A DNA stretch of 64,000 nucleotides from Flavobacterium terrigena (lineage in GTDB: Bacteria > Bacteroidota > Bacteroidia > Flavobacteriales > Flavobacteriaceae), in contig NZ_FNYA01000006.1 of the NCBI RefSeq assembly GCF_900108955.1, positions 124,001 to 188,000 on the forward strand. Reading direction: 5' to 3'. A model generated the notes under the pieces. That model saw only the letters and a list, made by a program, of their open reading frames with translations, had not been told where the DNA came from and searched no databases. Of the stretch, positions 27,339 to 35,943 are shown one piece after another. How positions within the stretch are numbered: the stretch's first letter is position 1; each line of letters opens with the position of its first letter. The position numbers and the translations under genes were made by a program.

Positions 27339-28757
27339 TTACTCATAATCTTCATCTTTAAAACCAATTAAATATAATTTTTCTTTCGCTCTAGTAATTG
27401 CAGTATATAACCAACGAACATAATCTCTATCGACACCATTTGGTAAATAGGGTTTTTCTACAAACACACTACTCCATTGACCTCCTTGCGATTTATGACA
27501 AGTAATCGCGTAAGAAAACTTGACTTGCAACGCATTAAAATATGGATTGCTTTTGACTTTTAAAAGCTTTTTATATTTATGAGTTTCGTTTTCGTAATCT
27601 TTAGAAACTTCCTGGTATAATAAGTTCGATTCTTCATAGGTTAACGATGCCGATTCACTTTCAATAGTATTTAAAAGTAAAACGGTTTCAAAGGAAGCTT
27701 CATTCGGATAATCAACCATTCGTATGGTAACATTTGCGAATTTAAATCCGTACAATTCTTGAATATTTCTGATTTTTAAGACTTCAATGATATCACCATT
27801 GGCAATAAAACCAGCTTGTGAAGTATCATTCAACCAAAAATAATTGTTTTTCACTACCATTAGTAAATCGCCAGCGGATAAATCGCTTTCTTTTCCTAAA
27901 ATACGTTGTCTAATTTGCTGATTGTATTGATTCGCTCTTTTGTTCGAGCGCACAATAAAAGCGGTATCTTCCGTAGAATAATTTCTGTACGATTGATGTA
28001 TGGCGTCTTCAATATCAAAACCATCTTCTAATCGCACTATATCTTTATAGCTTTTCAAATTGAATTTATAAGCATCAACAAAATGTGATTTTAGTAATTC
28101 TCGTAATTCAGTTGCGTTGTATAAAATCCCAGAATTTTCAGCTTGTCGCATGACTTCATCCAATTCAATATGAACGATTTCTTTATCATAATGAACATTT
28201 AAAGAATGAATATCTAAAGCCGGACTAATATCAGAATTGACTGGTGGCAACTGCGCCGTATCTCCAACTAAAATTAACTTGCAATTTTGTCCAGCATCAA
28301 CATAAAAAAGTAAATCATCTAATAAAGAACCATTTTCATACAAACTCGTTTCGTTAGATTGGTCTGAAATCATAGACGATTCATCCACAATGAAAATCGT
28401 ATCTTTAAATTTATTGGCTTGCATCACAAATCCAACACCGCCATTTTTATTTTTTTTTGGAAAATAAATTCGTTTGTGAATGGTAAATGCTGGTTTTTCA
28501 GAATATGCCGACATCACTTTCGCAGCACGACCAGTTGGTGCTAACATCACCGATTTTTTATTTGCTGTATTCAATTGATTTACCAAAGTAGAAATCACCG
28601 TAGTTTTTCCTGTTCCGGCATACCCTTTTAACACAAATAAATCGTCTTTGGAATGTAGAATGTAACCGGCAATTTTTTGGAAGAAAATATCCTGATTTGC
28701 GGTAGGCTCAAAAGGAAAATTATCCATTAAAATTCTGTAAAATTGCGTTGGCGACAT
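27339..28757 (-). CDS. RecD/Dda-like DNA helicase (AAA ATPase)
   Basis: The 472-aa superfamily 1B helicase has Walker A GYAGTGKTT (about 44-52), Walker B FIVDESSMIS, motif III LVGDTAQLPPV, ITCHKSQGGQW (motif V) and WLYTAITRAKEKLYLIG (motif VI). It lacks the long N-terminal domain of RecD2, so it resembles the short Dda-like or flavobacterial 'AAA family ATPase' form. It would act in DNA repair or replication restart. It diverges from the DUF3822 gene across 107 bases. Confidence 0.92.
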   Translation of the reverse strand: MSPTQFYRILMDNFPFEPTANQDIFFQKIAGYILHSKDDLFVLKGYAGTGKTTVISTLVNQLNTANKKSVMLAPTGRAAKVMSAYSEKPAFTIHKRIYFPKKNKNGGVGFVMQANKFKDTIFIVDESSMISDQSNETSLYENGSLLDDLLFYVDAGQNCKLILVGDTAQLPPVNSDISPALDIHSLNVHYDKEIVHIELDEVMRQAENSGILYNATELRELLKSHFVDAYKFNLKSYKDIVRLEDGFDIEDAIHQSYRNYSTEDTAFIVRSNKRANQYNQQIRQRILGKESDLSAGDLLMVVKNNYFWLNDTSQAGFIANGDIIEVLKIRNIQELYGFKFANVTIRMVDYPNEASFETVLLLNTIESESASLTYEESNLLYQEVSKDYENETHKYKKLLKVKSNPYFNALQVKFSYAITCHKSQGGQWSSVFVEKPYLPNGVDRDYVRWLYTAITRAKEKLYLIGFKDEDYE

Positions 28758-28864
28758 TAATTTTTATTTAAGAACTTCAAATATAGCAAGGATTTTAAAT
28801 ATAATTTCATTTGAGGGTTTTTAATTCTCTCAAAAAATGTAAATTTGTCAATCAAATAGAAAAC

Positions 28865-29668
28865 ATGAATCAAGATATTACTCAAAAAACATATAAAAAG
28901 TTATGCTTTGAGGTTGCAAATAGTAACCTTTCTTTTTGTGTTATTGATTTGATTTCGAACAAAATAATTACACATAAATCGTATTCCATCAAAGAAAATA
29001 ATGTGGTAGAAGAAGAATTGTGGAAAATATTTGTGGAAAACCCTATTTTAGAAGAGAAGTACGATGATGTAGTGGTTTTGCACAATTCTAATTTAAACAC
29101 TTTTGTGCCTTCTTCCCTATTTGATCCGAATTATTTAGGAAGTTATTTGCAGTATAATTCAAAAGTTTTTGAAACGGATTATTTTGCTTACGATTATTTA
29201 GATACGTACGATTTAAACAATGTTTTTATTCCATATACGAATATAAATAACTATTTATTAGATCATTACGATACTTTTGATTATAAGAATTGCAATTCGA
29301 TATTCGTTAAAAAAGCATTAGATTTTTCTAAGAATAACGATGCAAAACAAGTTTGGGTACATTTTCAAAATGATAGATTTGAAATTGTAGTTACCAAAAA
29401 CAAACATTTATTATTGTTTAACACATTTATTTACAAAACGTTAGAAGATTTCATTTATTACTTATTGTTCACATATGAGCAATTGCAACTGAATCCGGAA
29501 ATTGTTCCAGTTCAGTTTGTAGGTGACATTTCGGAAGAAAGTGATTCTTTTAAGATAGCGTACAAATACATAAGAAATTGTAGTTTGTTAGATGTGTCGC
29601 AATTAAAAACAGCCTTTAATGTGGAAGAAAAAGACCTATTAAAGCACTTTATTTTATTTCACTCATGA
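28865..29668 (+). CDS. DUF3822 family protein
   Basis: The 267-aa protein is of the DUF3822 type. It has an actin/ASKHA-like fold pattern, with an N-terminal LCFEVANSNLSFCVIDLISNKI strand pair, VVLHNSNLNTFVPSSLFDPNYLGSYLQYN, and a C-terminal ELQLNPEIVPVQFVGDIS. Function is unknown. I chose the ATG at 28865 (MNQDITQKTYK) because the longer reading begins with TTG. It overlaps rsmD by four bases (ATGA), a common flavobacterial pairing. Confidence 0.85.
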   Translation: MNQDITQKTYKKLCFEVANSNLSFCVIDLISNKIITHKSYSIKENNVVEEELWKIFVENPILEEKYDDVVVLHNSNLNTFVPSSLFDPNYLGSYLQYNSKVFETDYFAYDYLDTYDLNNVFIPYTNINNYLLDHYDTFDYKNCNSIFVKKALDFSKNNDAKQVWVHFQNDRFEIVVTKNKHLLLFNTFIYKTLEDFIYYLLFTYEQLQLNPEIVPVQFVGDISEESDSFKIAYKYIRNCSLLDVSQLKTAFNVEEKDLLKHFILFHS

Positions 29669-30270
29669 GAATAATATCAGGAAAATATAAAGGAAGAAGA
29701 TTACAAGCGCCTAAAAATTTGCCTGTAAGACCAACCACCGACATGGCGAAAGAAGCTTTGTTTAATATTTTGAACAACCATTTTAATTTTGGTGAACTTA
29801 AAATCTTAGACTTATTTTCTGGAACTGGAAATATTGCTTACGAATTTGCTTCTCGTGGTGCTACGCCTTTAGTTGCAGTTGATGCCGATATGGGTTGTGT
29901 CAATTTTATTAGAAAAATATCAACTGAATTTGATTTTGATATTACGCCAATTAAAAGTGATGTTTTTACTTTTTTACAAAAACATAAAGGAAGTTATGAT
30001 ATTATTTTTGCTGATCCACCATATCATTTAGATCAAAAAGATTTTGAAAAAATTCCGAATTTAATTTTCGAAAATGAAATATTAGACGAAGAAGGCATGT
30101 TGATTATTGAACATTCTAAAGATACTAAATTGGAACATTTGGATAATTTTTCATTTGCCAGAACTTATGGAGGAACCACTTTTACATTTTTTGAATTAGT
30201 AAGCGATGAAGATGAAAGTGATGATATCACAGAAGACGATGATGAAGACGACGAAACTGAATCAGAATAA
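29665..30270 (+). CDS. rsmD: 16S rRNA (guanine966-N2)-methyltransferase, acidic C-terminal tail
   Basis: RsmD methylates G966 of 16S rRNA with SAM. The 201-aa protein has MRIISGKYKGRRL, the SAM motif LDLFSGTGNIAYEFASRG (about 49-66) and the catalytic IIFADPPYHL (DPPY). The tail after about residue 180 is nearly all Asp/Glu/Ser and is not part of the fold. The ATGA overlap links it to DUF3822, and a bidirectional terminator follows. Confidence 0.95.
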   Translation: MRIISGKYKGRRLQAPKNLPVRPTTDMAKEALFNILNNHFNFGELKILDLFSGTGNIAYEFASRGATPLVAVDADMGCVNFIRKISTEFDFDITPIKSDVFTFLQKHKGSYDIIFADPPYHLDQKDFEKIPNLIFENEILDEEGMLIIEHSKDTKLEHLDNFSFARTYGGTTFTFFELVSDEDESDDITEDDDEDDETESE

Positions 30271-30280
30271 AATAAAAAAA

Positions 30281-30310
30281 ATCCCGTCTCATAATTAAAC
30301 GAGACGGGAT
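30281..30310. terminator. Bidirectional intrinsic terminator
   Basis: A 10-bp stem (ATCCCGTCTC / GAGACGGGAT) and a 10-base loop are flanked by A- and T-runs. It is almost the same hairpin as at 10861 and lies between convergent rsmD and the first CAP lipoprotein gene. Confidence 0.9.
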
Positions 30311-30357
30311 TTTTGCATTGTAACTAAAACTAAACTATTAAAACACTATGTTTATAA

Positions 30358-30861
30358 TTATTTTCTGATGAACATTAAAGTGTAATATTTTACACCAGCA
30401 GCATCAGCTTTTACAGCTAATCCAAAGTGTGTATGATTTCCTTCTAAATTTGCTTTGTGTGTTGGACTAGCATTCCAAGCAGCTAAAGTAGATGCTGGAG
30501 TATTATAACCAGCTGCAATATTTTCACTTGAAGAAATTGCTCCAAGTCCACTTCTTAATAATGCTGCTCTATCTTCAAAATTATCATGACTTGCAATACC
30601 TTTTGAAATCATATAATCATCATGAGTAGAAGCAACATAAGAAATTTCGCTTATTATTGTTAAAGCATTTAAGCCTTTGCTAACTCTATCTTGATTTACT
30701 AAATCTAATAATTCAATTTCAAAAGCTGAATGTGTGTAGCTTTTTAATACTACTGATGGTTTTGTTGTTTCAACTCCTGTTGCATCTTCGCTTGAACAAG
30801 ACAATAAAAACATTGAAAAACATAAAACTACTAAACTTCTTAAAAACATCATTTTTTTCAT
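30358..30861 (-). CDS. CAP/SCP-domain lipoprotein, copy 1
   Basis: The 167-aa protein has a lipoprotein signal (LVVLCFSMFLLSCSSEDA, lipobox Cys about 22) and a CAP (SCP/PR-1) domain. Family residues are visible in STHDDYMISKGIASHDNFEDRAALL (first His), SSENIAAGYNTPASTLAAWNASPTHKANLEGNHTHFGLAVKAD (ENIA and the second His) and the final YYTLMFIRK strand. Bacterial CAP proteins may act on the cell surface; no enzymatic role is established. It is a tandem duplicate of the gene at 31242, with equal length and about 80% similar residues by eye. Confidence 0.88.
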   Translation of the reverse strand: MKKMMFLRSLVVLCFSMFLLSCSSEDATGVETTKPSVVLKSYTHSAFEIELLDLVNQDRVSKGLNALTIISEISYVASTHDDYMISKGIASHDNFEDRAALLRSGLGAISSSENIAAGYNTPASTLAAWNASPTHKANLEGNHTHFGLAVKADAAGVKYYTLMFIRK

Positions 30862-30891
30862 AATTATCGACTAAGTGATTGATTTACAGGA

Positions 30892-30922
30892 CAAATGTAT
30901 GTATTTTCAGTTTAACTGCAAA
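30892..30922 (-). promoter_or_regulatory. Promoter of CAP copy 1
   Basis: On the minus strand TTTG (30922-30919) is followed after 19 bases by TACATTTG (30899-30892), an exact match to the Bacteroidetes -33/-7 pattern. The ATG is at 30861. At copy 2 the matching -7 is TATATTTG (31788-31781), while the -33 has drifted to TTCA. Confidence 0.72.
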
Positions 30923-31170
30923 TAAAATCGACGAAATACACTAAATTTTAACATTTCAACTACTTTATTTTCAGGTAGTTATGTTTTTTGTAAGTAAAAA
31001 CATAAAAAAAGACTACTTACTGAGATTAAAACCATAATTTTATGTAACTATTTGATTAACAATATAATAGTTGTTGCTTTTTTGCTAGAAATATCTTCAA
31101 TTTATATTAATTTCAATTGTATGAACATAATATTGTAGAAGTTTAAGGTGTAGACATAGGAGAAAAAAAA

Positions 31171-31200
31171 ATCCCGTTCTGAAAAATATCGGAACGGGAT
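31171..31200 (-). terminator. Terminator of CAP copy 2
   Basis: The stem ATCCCGTTCTG / CGGAACGGGAT (one G-U wobble) has an 8-base loop and is followed on the minus strand by a long T-run. Confidence 0.88.
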
Positions 31201-31241
31201 TTTTAAAGTGTAATTAAAAACTAAACAATATGTTTATCAAT

Positions 31242-31745
31242 TTATTTTCTGATGAACAATAATGTATAATATTTTTTTCCTGTTGCATCAGCTTTTACAG
31301 CTAATCCAAAGTGCGTGTGATTTCCTTCTAAATTTGCTCTATGTGCTGGACTTGCATTCCAAGCTGCTAATACACCAGAAGGTGTGTTAAAACCTGAAGC
31401 AACATTTTCACTTGCTGTAACAGCACCAAGTCCTGCTTCTAATGATTCTGCTCTTTCTTCAAAATTATCATGACTGATTACGCCTTTTGAAATCATATAG
31501 TCATCATGTGTAGATGCAACGTATGAAATTTGACTTAAGATAGTTAAAGCACTTAACCCTTTGCTAACTCTATCTTGATTTATTAAATCTAATAATTCTA
31601 ATTCAAAATCTGATTGTGTATATGTATTTAATACAATTGATGGTTTTGTAGTTTCAACTTCCGATGTATCTTCGCTTGAGCAAGACATTAACGTAACTGA
31701 AAAGCACAGAATAACCACGCTCTTTAAAAGCATTATTTTTTTCAT
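31242..31745 (-). CDS. CAP/SCP-domain lipoprotein, copy 2
   Basis: The 167-aa paralogue of the neighbouring CAP protein has signal LKSVVILCFSVTLMSCSSED, the same CAP residues (HDDYMISKGVISHDNFEERAESL, ASENVASGFN, AAWNASPAHRANLEGNHTHFGLA) and the same C-terminus YYTLLFIRK. I chose the ATG at 31745 (MKKIMLLKS) because it gives the same length as copy 1 and lies downstream of the -7 box; the longer reading would begin upstream of it. Differences are concentrated in the signal peptide and the linker. Confidence 0.88.
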   Translation of the reverse strand: MKKIMLLKSVVILCFSVTLMSCSSEDTSEVETTKPSIVLNTYTQSDFELELLDLINQDRVSKGLSALTILSQISYVASTHDDYMISKGVISHDNFEERAESLEAGLGAVTASENVASGFNTPSGVLAAWNASPAHRANLEGNHTHFGLAVKADATGKKYYTLLFIRK

Positions 31746-31898
31746 AACTTCCGATTTGGGGGGTTCATTTATATTCGTGGCAAATATATAATTTCTTCGT
31801 TTAACTGTGAAAAAAATCGACAAAATACACTAAAATTTAACATTTTAAACAATTCAACTTCAGTTTGTTATATTTTTTGTAAGTAAAAACATAAAAAA

Positions 31899-31923
31899 AA
31901 TCCTAAACATTGTGTTTAGGATT
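31899..31923 (-). terminator. Terminator of pdxH
   Basis: The perfect 11-bp stem AATCCTAAACA / TGTTTAGGATT has a 3-base loop and is followed on the minus strand by a T-run. It lies 25 bases past pdxH. Confidence 0.85.
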
Positions 31924-31947
31924 CTATTTTTTATAGATTTATAACAA

Positions 31948-32589
31948 TTAAGGAGATAATCTTTCTATTTTCCAACAAAAATCTTGTTGTATTTTATATC
32001 TAATTCTGTCGTGTAATCTGTTGGCTCTACCTTGCCAAAATTCTACTTCAACAGGTTTTACTAAAAATCCACCCCAATTTTCTGGTCGGTTAATTTCTGA
32101 ACCTTCCGTTTCTTTTTCTAAAGCTTTTAGTTTTTCATCTAAATATTCTCTTGATGGAATAACTTCACTTTGATTAGAAACAATCGCGCCAAGCTTGCTT
32201 CCTTCTGGGCGAGAATTGAAATAATTATCTGAAATAGTATTTGATGTTTTTTCAGCAATACCTTTAATAATTACTTGACGCTCTAAAATTGGCCAAAAGA
32301 AGGATAAACAGATATTTGGATTTTGTAAAATTGCTTTTCCTTTTTCCGAATTATAATTGGTATAGAAAATAAAGCCTTCTTCGTTAAACTTTTTAAGAAG
32401 CACTACTCTACTTTTTGGAAATCCGTCTAAACCAATAGAAGCGACGGTCATAGCGTTTACTTCTCCATCTTCTTGTTCTTCTGCTTCATAAAACCATTTA
32501 TGAAACAATTGTATAGCATCATCCGGAATTGTAGTTTCTAACAATTCACTCTTTTCGTATGATTTTCTATAATTGGATAAATCTTTCAT
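31948..32589 (-). CDS. pdxH: Pyridoxamine 5'-phosphate oxidase
   Basis: This FMN enzyme oxidises PNP or PMP to pyridoxal 5'-phosphate. The 213-aa protein has MTVASIGLDGFPKSRVVLLKKF, FWPILERQVIIKGIAEK, the substrate segment FNSRPEGSKLGAIVSNQSE and the canonical C-terminus RLHDRIRYKIQ...WKIERLSP, all intact. It belongs to the same strand series as rnz, separated by 69 bases that contain a GC-richer tract with the direct repeat CGCGAAG. Confidence 0.96.
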   Translation of the reverse strand: MKDLSNYRKSYEKSELLETTIPDDAIQLFHKWFYEAEEQEDGEVNAMTVASIGLDGFPKSRVVLLKKFNEEGFIFYTNYNSEKGKAILQNPNICLSFFWPILERQVIIKGIAEKTSNTISDNYFNSRPEGSKLGAIVSNQSEVIPSREYLDEKLKALEKETEGSEINRPENWGGFLVKPVEVEFWQGRANRLHDRIRYKIQQDFCWKIERLSP

Positions 32590-32658
32590 GTTGTTTGCCG
32601 CGAAGTCAGAAAGTCGCGAAGGCTTTTTAATTTATTTTGTTTCTCAGTATAATAAATC

Positions 32659-33564
32659 TTAAAACTCAAATTCCAAACCATCATCGGCTAACAAAACATT
32701 TTCGAAAATTTCATTGGCTTCGGTTCTGAATAATTCAATATTGCCGTAACGTGTTGAATAATGTCCGAGTAATAAGTTTTTTACTTCTGCTAATTTAGCA
32801 ATATTTGCGGCTTGTTTTGCAGTTGTATGCATGGTTTTTTCTGCTAAATGACTTTCGCTTTCTAGAAAAGTACTTTCGTGATATAAAACGGTAACGTTTT
32901 TAATTATCGGAATAATTTCCTCGTTATATATCGTATCTGAACAAAAGGCATAACTTTTTGCGATTTCTGGATCGAAAGATAATTCGGCATTTGGAATAAC
33001 TCTTCCGTCATCTAAAGTGATATCACCACCATATTTAATTTTATTATAATATACTTTCTCAATATCATAATTTAAAATGGCATCAATATTCAGTTTTCGT
33101 TCTTTGTTTTTTTCTTCGAACAAGTAACCGTTTGTGTAAACTCTATGTTTTAATGGTATTGTAGTCACTTTTACTTTTTCATCTTCGTAAATGATTTCGC
33201 TTTCTTTTGAAGTCAATTCGTGAAAAAATAAATTATATGAAGTATATGCATTTCCTAATTTTAAAAGCAATAATATGGCTTCTTTAATGCCTTTCGGACC
33301 ATAAATATGTAAATCTTTTTCTCTACCTAATAACATAAAAGTAGAGATCAAGCCAATTAATCCAAAGAAATGATCGCCATGTAAATGTGAAATAAAAATA
33401 TGTTCAATTTGAGAGAACTTAATTTTGTGTTTGCGAAGCTGTACTTGTGTTCCTTCGCCACAATCTACTAAGAACATGTGACTTTTTATTTCTAAAACTT
33501 GCGAAGTAGGATTAGTGATTGTTCTTGGTGTAGCGGCATAACAGCCTAATATCTTGACTTTCAA
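32659..33564 (-). CDS. rnz: Ribonuclease Z
   Basis: RNase Z cleaves the 3' trailer of tRNA precursors. The 301-aa protein has the metallo-beta-lactamase zinc motif FISHLHGDHFFGL (about 57-69), further ligands in CSDTIY and LLGHYS, and the HSTFL-like YHESTFLESE segment. Length matches the short form. It begins the run rnz followed by two small membrane proteins upstream on the minus strand. Confidence 0.95.
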   Translation of the reverse strand: MKVKILGCYAATPRTITNPTSQVLEIKSHMFLVDCGEGTQVQLRKHKIKFSQIEHIFISHLHGDHFFGLIGLISTFMLLGREKDLHIYGPKGIKEAILLLLKLGNAYTSYNLFFHELTSKESEIIYEDEKVKVTTIPLKHRVYTNGYLFEEKNKERKLNIDAILNYDIEKVYYNKIKYGGDITLDDGRVIPNAELSFDPEIAKSYAFCSDTIYNEEIIPIIKNVTVLYHESTFLESESHLAEKTMHTTAKQAANIAKLAEVKNLLLGHYSTRYGNIELFRTEANEIFENVLLADDGLEFEF

Positions 33565-33570
33565 AGTAGG

Positions 33571-33756
33571 TTATTGCAATTTTTGTTTCTTATTTTCGTT
33601 GTAGATGTTCATTGTAAAAAGAAGAATCAATAAAATGTTTGATATGATTCTAAACCATTCAATTTTATTTTCTCTGAAAGAAATAACTATATTTAATACT
33701 AGTAATATAACTGCTAATATTAGGAAAAACAGGTTGAATTTAGCTCTTCTAGTCAT
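33571..33756 (-). CDS. Small two-helix membrane protein
   Basis: The 61-aa protein has two hydrophobic segments (about 8-26, FNLFFLILAVILLVLNIVI, and 37-50) with a basic C-terminus KKQKLQ. No family recognised. Its ATG overlaps the stop of the upstream small gene (TAATG), which supports real translation. It lies six bases before rnz. Confidence 0.7.
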   Translation of the reverse strand: MTRRAKFNLFFLILAVILLVLNIVISFRENKIEWFRIISNILLILLFTMNIYNENKKQKLQ

Positions 33757-33953
33757 TATTTATTGTTTTCGATTTTACTTAATTTGATGATTTGTATAAT
33801 AAAGCTTATTGACATTAATAAACTTGCAGCTATCCAAATATAATTGAAATCATTATTTTTAAAACCTCTAATTGTATAAACTGCTGTTAAAAAAGTAGAT
33901 ATAAACAATAATGCTGTATATATGTATATTTTGGTTTGGTTAGATGTTTTCAT
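33756..33953 (-). CDS. Small two-helix membrane protein
   Basis: The 65-aa protein has two hydrophobic helices (about 8-26, IYIYTALLFISTFLTAVYT, and 36-54). It is similar in plan to its neighbour at 33571 and overlaps it by one base (TAATG). It starts two bases after the STAS-like gene stop. Function unknown; the pair is probably co-expressed with rnz. Confidence 0.7.
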   Translation of the reverse strand: MKTSNQTKIYIYTALLFISTFLTAVYTIRGFKNNDFNYIWIAASLLMSISFIIQIIKLSKIENNK

Positions 33954-33955
33954 AA

Positions 33956-34288
33956 TTAAAATCCTAAATCGCGTTCAATTTCTTCCATATCAATAATATC
34001 GTGTGCTTCTAATAAAGAAGGAACCGTATTTATTGAAGTCGGCACTTTGTTAAAATCAATGTCTTTTGCCACAACTACAAAAGATTTTTTATTCTTTTTA
34101 TGTGTTTTAGCTAAATCAGAAAATTGTTTTAATTGACTTAAATTAAATGACTTATCATGTGTTACGTCAATAATTAAATTAACTGATTTGTACGAGTTAT
34201 ATTGAGAAGTTACTTTTTCTAAAAACGCATCAAAACTGCTTTCAGTATCTTTAATCGTTGTAGTATGTCCTTTATGTTCTACTTTCAT
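33956..34288 (-). CDS. STAS-like small protein
   Basis: The 110-aa protein has the strand-helix pattern VNLIIDVTHDKSFNLSQLKQFSDLAKTHKKNKKSFVVVAKDIDFNKVPTSINTVPSLLEAHDIIDMEEIERDLGF, which resembles a STAS/anti-sigma-antagonist fold. There is no obvious conserved phosphorylatable serine. I recall such proteins being labelled 'ribonuclease Z' because of their neighbour, which the sequence does not support. It lies 24 bases after pyrB. Confidence 0.72.
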   Translation of the reverse strand: MKVEHKGHTTTIKDTESSFDAFLEKVTSQYNSYKSVNLIIDVTHDKSFNLSQLKQFSDLAKTHKKNKKSFVVVAKDIDFNKVPTSINTVPSLLEAHDIIDMEEIERDLGF

Positions 34289-34312
34289 TTTTGAAAAGTT
34301 TATGAGTTAAAT

Positions 34313-35242
34313 CTAGTTCTGAATCTTACTTGCTAATAAATAAATAACCGCCATTCTCACGGCAACTCCATTTTCGACTTGATCTAAGATAACTGAATGA
34401 TTTCCATCCGCCACGTCTGAAGTAATTTCCACACCACGATTAATTGGTCCGGGATGCATCACTACAATTTCTTTATTCAGATTGTTTAATATTTCATTTG
34501 TTAGTCCGAATTGTTGCGTGTATTCACGAGTATTCGGGAAATAACTAACGTCTAATCTTTCGTTTTGAACGCGTAACATATTCGCTACATCACACCATTC
34601 TAGCGCTTTTATCAAATTTGGTTCGTAAGTAACTCCTAATGAATTGATGTATTGTGGAATTAGTGTTTTTGGTCCGCAAACTTTCACTTCTGCACCTTGC
34701 ATTTGTAAGGCAAAAATATTGGAAAGCGCTACTCTACTGTGTAAAATATCACCAACAATTACAATTTTTTTACCTGCAACTTCTCCTAATTTTTCTCTAA
34801 TGGTGTAACTATCTAATAATGCTTGTGTTGGATGTTCGTGTGCGCCATCACCAGCATTTACAATACTTGCTTTTACATGTTGCGATAGAAAATGAGCGGC
34901 TCCAGGAGAACTATGTCTCATTACAACCATATCCACTTTCATCGCTAAAATATTATTCACCGTATCAATTAACGTTTCTCCTTTTTTAACAGACGATTGT
35001 GCTGAAGAAAAACTCATCACATCAGCTGAAAGTCGTTTTTGAGCCAACTCGAAAGATAATTTTGTACGTGTACTATTTTCAAAAAAGATATTGGCAATGG
35101 TAATATCTCTTAATGAAGGCACTTTTTTTATGGGACGATTAATTACTTCTTTGAACTGATCGGCAGTTTCAAGAATTAAATTAATATCATTCTTGTTGAT
35201 GTATTTTATTCCTAGTAAATGATTGACGCTTAATTCTTTCAT
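34313..35242 (-). CDS. pyrB: Aspartate carbamoyltransferase catalytic subunit
   Basis: PyrB condenses carbamoyl phosphate with aspartate in pyrimidine synthesis. The 309-aa protein has the carbamoyl-phosphate motif FFENSTRTKLSFELAQKRL (about 53-71), MRHSSPGAAHFL and AHEHPTQALLDSYTI (HPTQ). Length is normal. No pyrI regulatory subunit is seen. pyrR lies immediately upstream (80-base gap) and may control it. Confidence 0.97.
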   Translation of the reverse strand: MKELSVNHLLGIKYINKNDINLILETADQFKEVINRPIKKVPSLRDITIANIFFENSTRTKLSFELAQKRLSADVMSFSSAQSSVKKGETLIDTVNNILAMKVDMVVMRHSSPGAAHFLSQHVKASIVNAGDGAHEHPTQALLDSYTIREKLGEVAGKKIVIVGDILHSRVALSNIFALQMQGAEVKVCGPKTLIPQYINSLGVTYEPNLIKALEWCDVANMLRVQNERLDVSYFPNTREYTQQFGLTNEILNNLNKEIVVMHPGPINRGVEITSDVADGNHSVILDQVENGVAVRMAVIYLLASKIQN

Positions 35243-35302
35243 TTTTGTTGTTGTGTTGTTTAATCTGAATTAATTTCAGATTCTGTTTTCTTTATATAAT
35301 TA

Positions 35303-35322
35303 TGACAGGTCTAGACCTGTCA
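35303..35322. repeat. Perfect 20-bp palindrome upstream of pyrB
   Basis: TGACAGGTCTAGACCTGTCA reads the same on both strands and lies between pyrB and pyrR, one base before the pyrR stop. It is of the ACCTGTCA type seen in short palindromic repeats of flavobacteria. It might also act on the pyrR-pyrB transcript. Confidence 0.6.
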
Positions 35323-35865
35323 CTACGACTTCACTTCAATATAAACGGCATCTTCGCCATCATTTTCTTTCCATTTTACCAAAACTTTTTCGTTGTTAAT
35401 GGCGTCTACTTGTCGTCCACGATAATCAGGTTGAATAGGTAAATCACGACTAAAACGTCTGTCAATTAAGGTTAAAAGTTCAATAGATTTTGGTCTTCCA
35501 AACGATTGAATGGCTGTTAAGGCTGCGCGAATACTTCTTCCAGTATATAAGACGTCATCAATGAAAACGACATTTTTATCTTCTACTAAAAAATCGATTT
35601 GTGTTTGATTGGCTTCGAATGGTTTTTCACTTCTTCGGAAATCATCTCTAAAGAAAGTAATGTCTAATAAACCTAGTTTTAAATCGGAAATTTGATATTC
35701 TTCTTTTAAAATTTCAGTTAATCTTTTGGCTAAAAAAGCACCTCTTGGCTGAATTCCGATAAGTATGGTATTAGAAAAATCGAGATGTTTTTCGATTAAT
35801 TGACAGGCCAATCGATGTAGAATGATATTGACTTCTTTAGTGTTGAGCAATACTTTTTGACTCAT
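35323..35865 (-). CDS. pyrR: PyrR: pyr operon regulator / uracil phosphoribosyltransferase
   Basis: The 180-aa phosphoribosyltransferase has the PRPP loop VVFIDDVLYTGRSIRAALTAI (about 97-117) and LGLLDITFFRDDFRR, a PyrR signature. PyrR proteins regulate pyr transcripts by RNA binding and also make UMP from uracil. Its position directly before pyrB supports a regulatory link. No classic PyrR-binding anti-antiterminator was identified by eye. Confidence 0.94.
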   Translation of the reverse strand: MSQKVLLNTKEVNIILHRLACQLIEKHLDFSNTILIGIQPRGAFLAKRLTEILKEEYQISDLKLGLLDITFFRDDFRRSEKPFEANQTQIDFLVEDKNVVFIDDVLYTGRSIRAALTAIQSFGRPKSIELLTLIDRRFSRDLPIQPDYRGRQVDAINNEKVLVKWKENDGEDAVYIEVKS

Positions 35866-35943
35866 GTTTTTATGTGTTGTGTTTACAAAAGTAAGTAAAA
35901 TTTAGAACAAAGAAAACAGTTGAAAGAAAAAGACTCCTAAAAA

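Larger units (their letters stand above)
30862..31241. other. 380-base gap between the duplicated CAP genes
   Basis: No coding sequence is seen. The part next to copy 1 (about 30890-31010) is its promoter and resembles the sequence upstream of copy 2. The centre holds a hairpin ATGTTTTT / AAAAACAT (30981-31003), then AT-rich sequence without a clear feature. The part next to copy 2 (31171-31200) is that gene's terminator. Confidence 0.7.

Noticed and set aside
33956..34288. Ribonuclease Z fragment
   Set aside because: No metallo-beta-lactamase motif; the true rnz is intact at 32659-33564.
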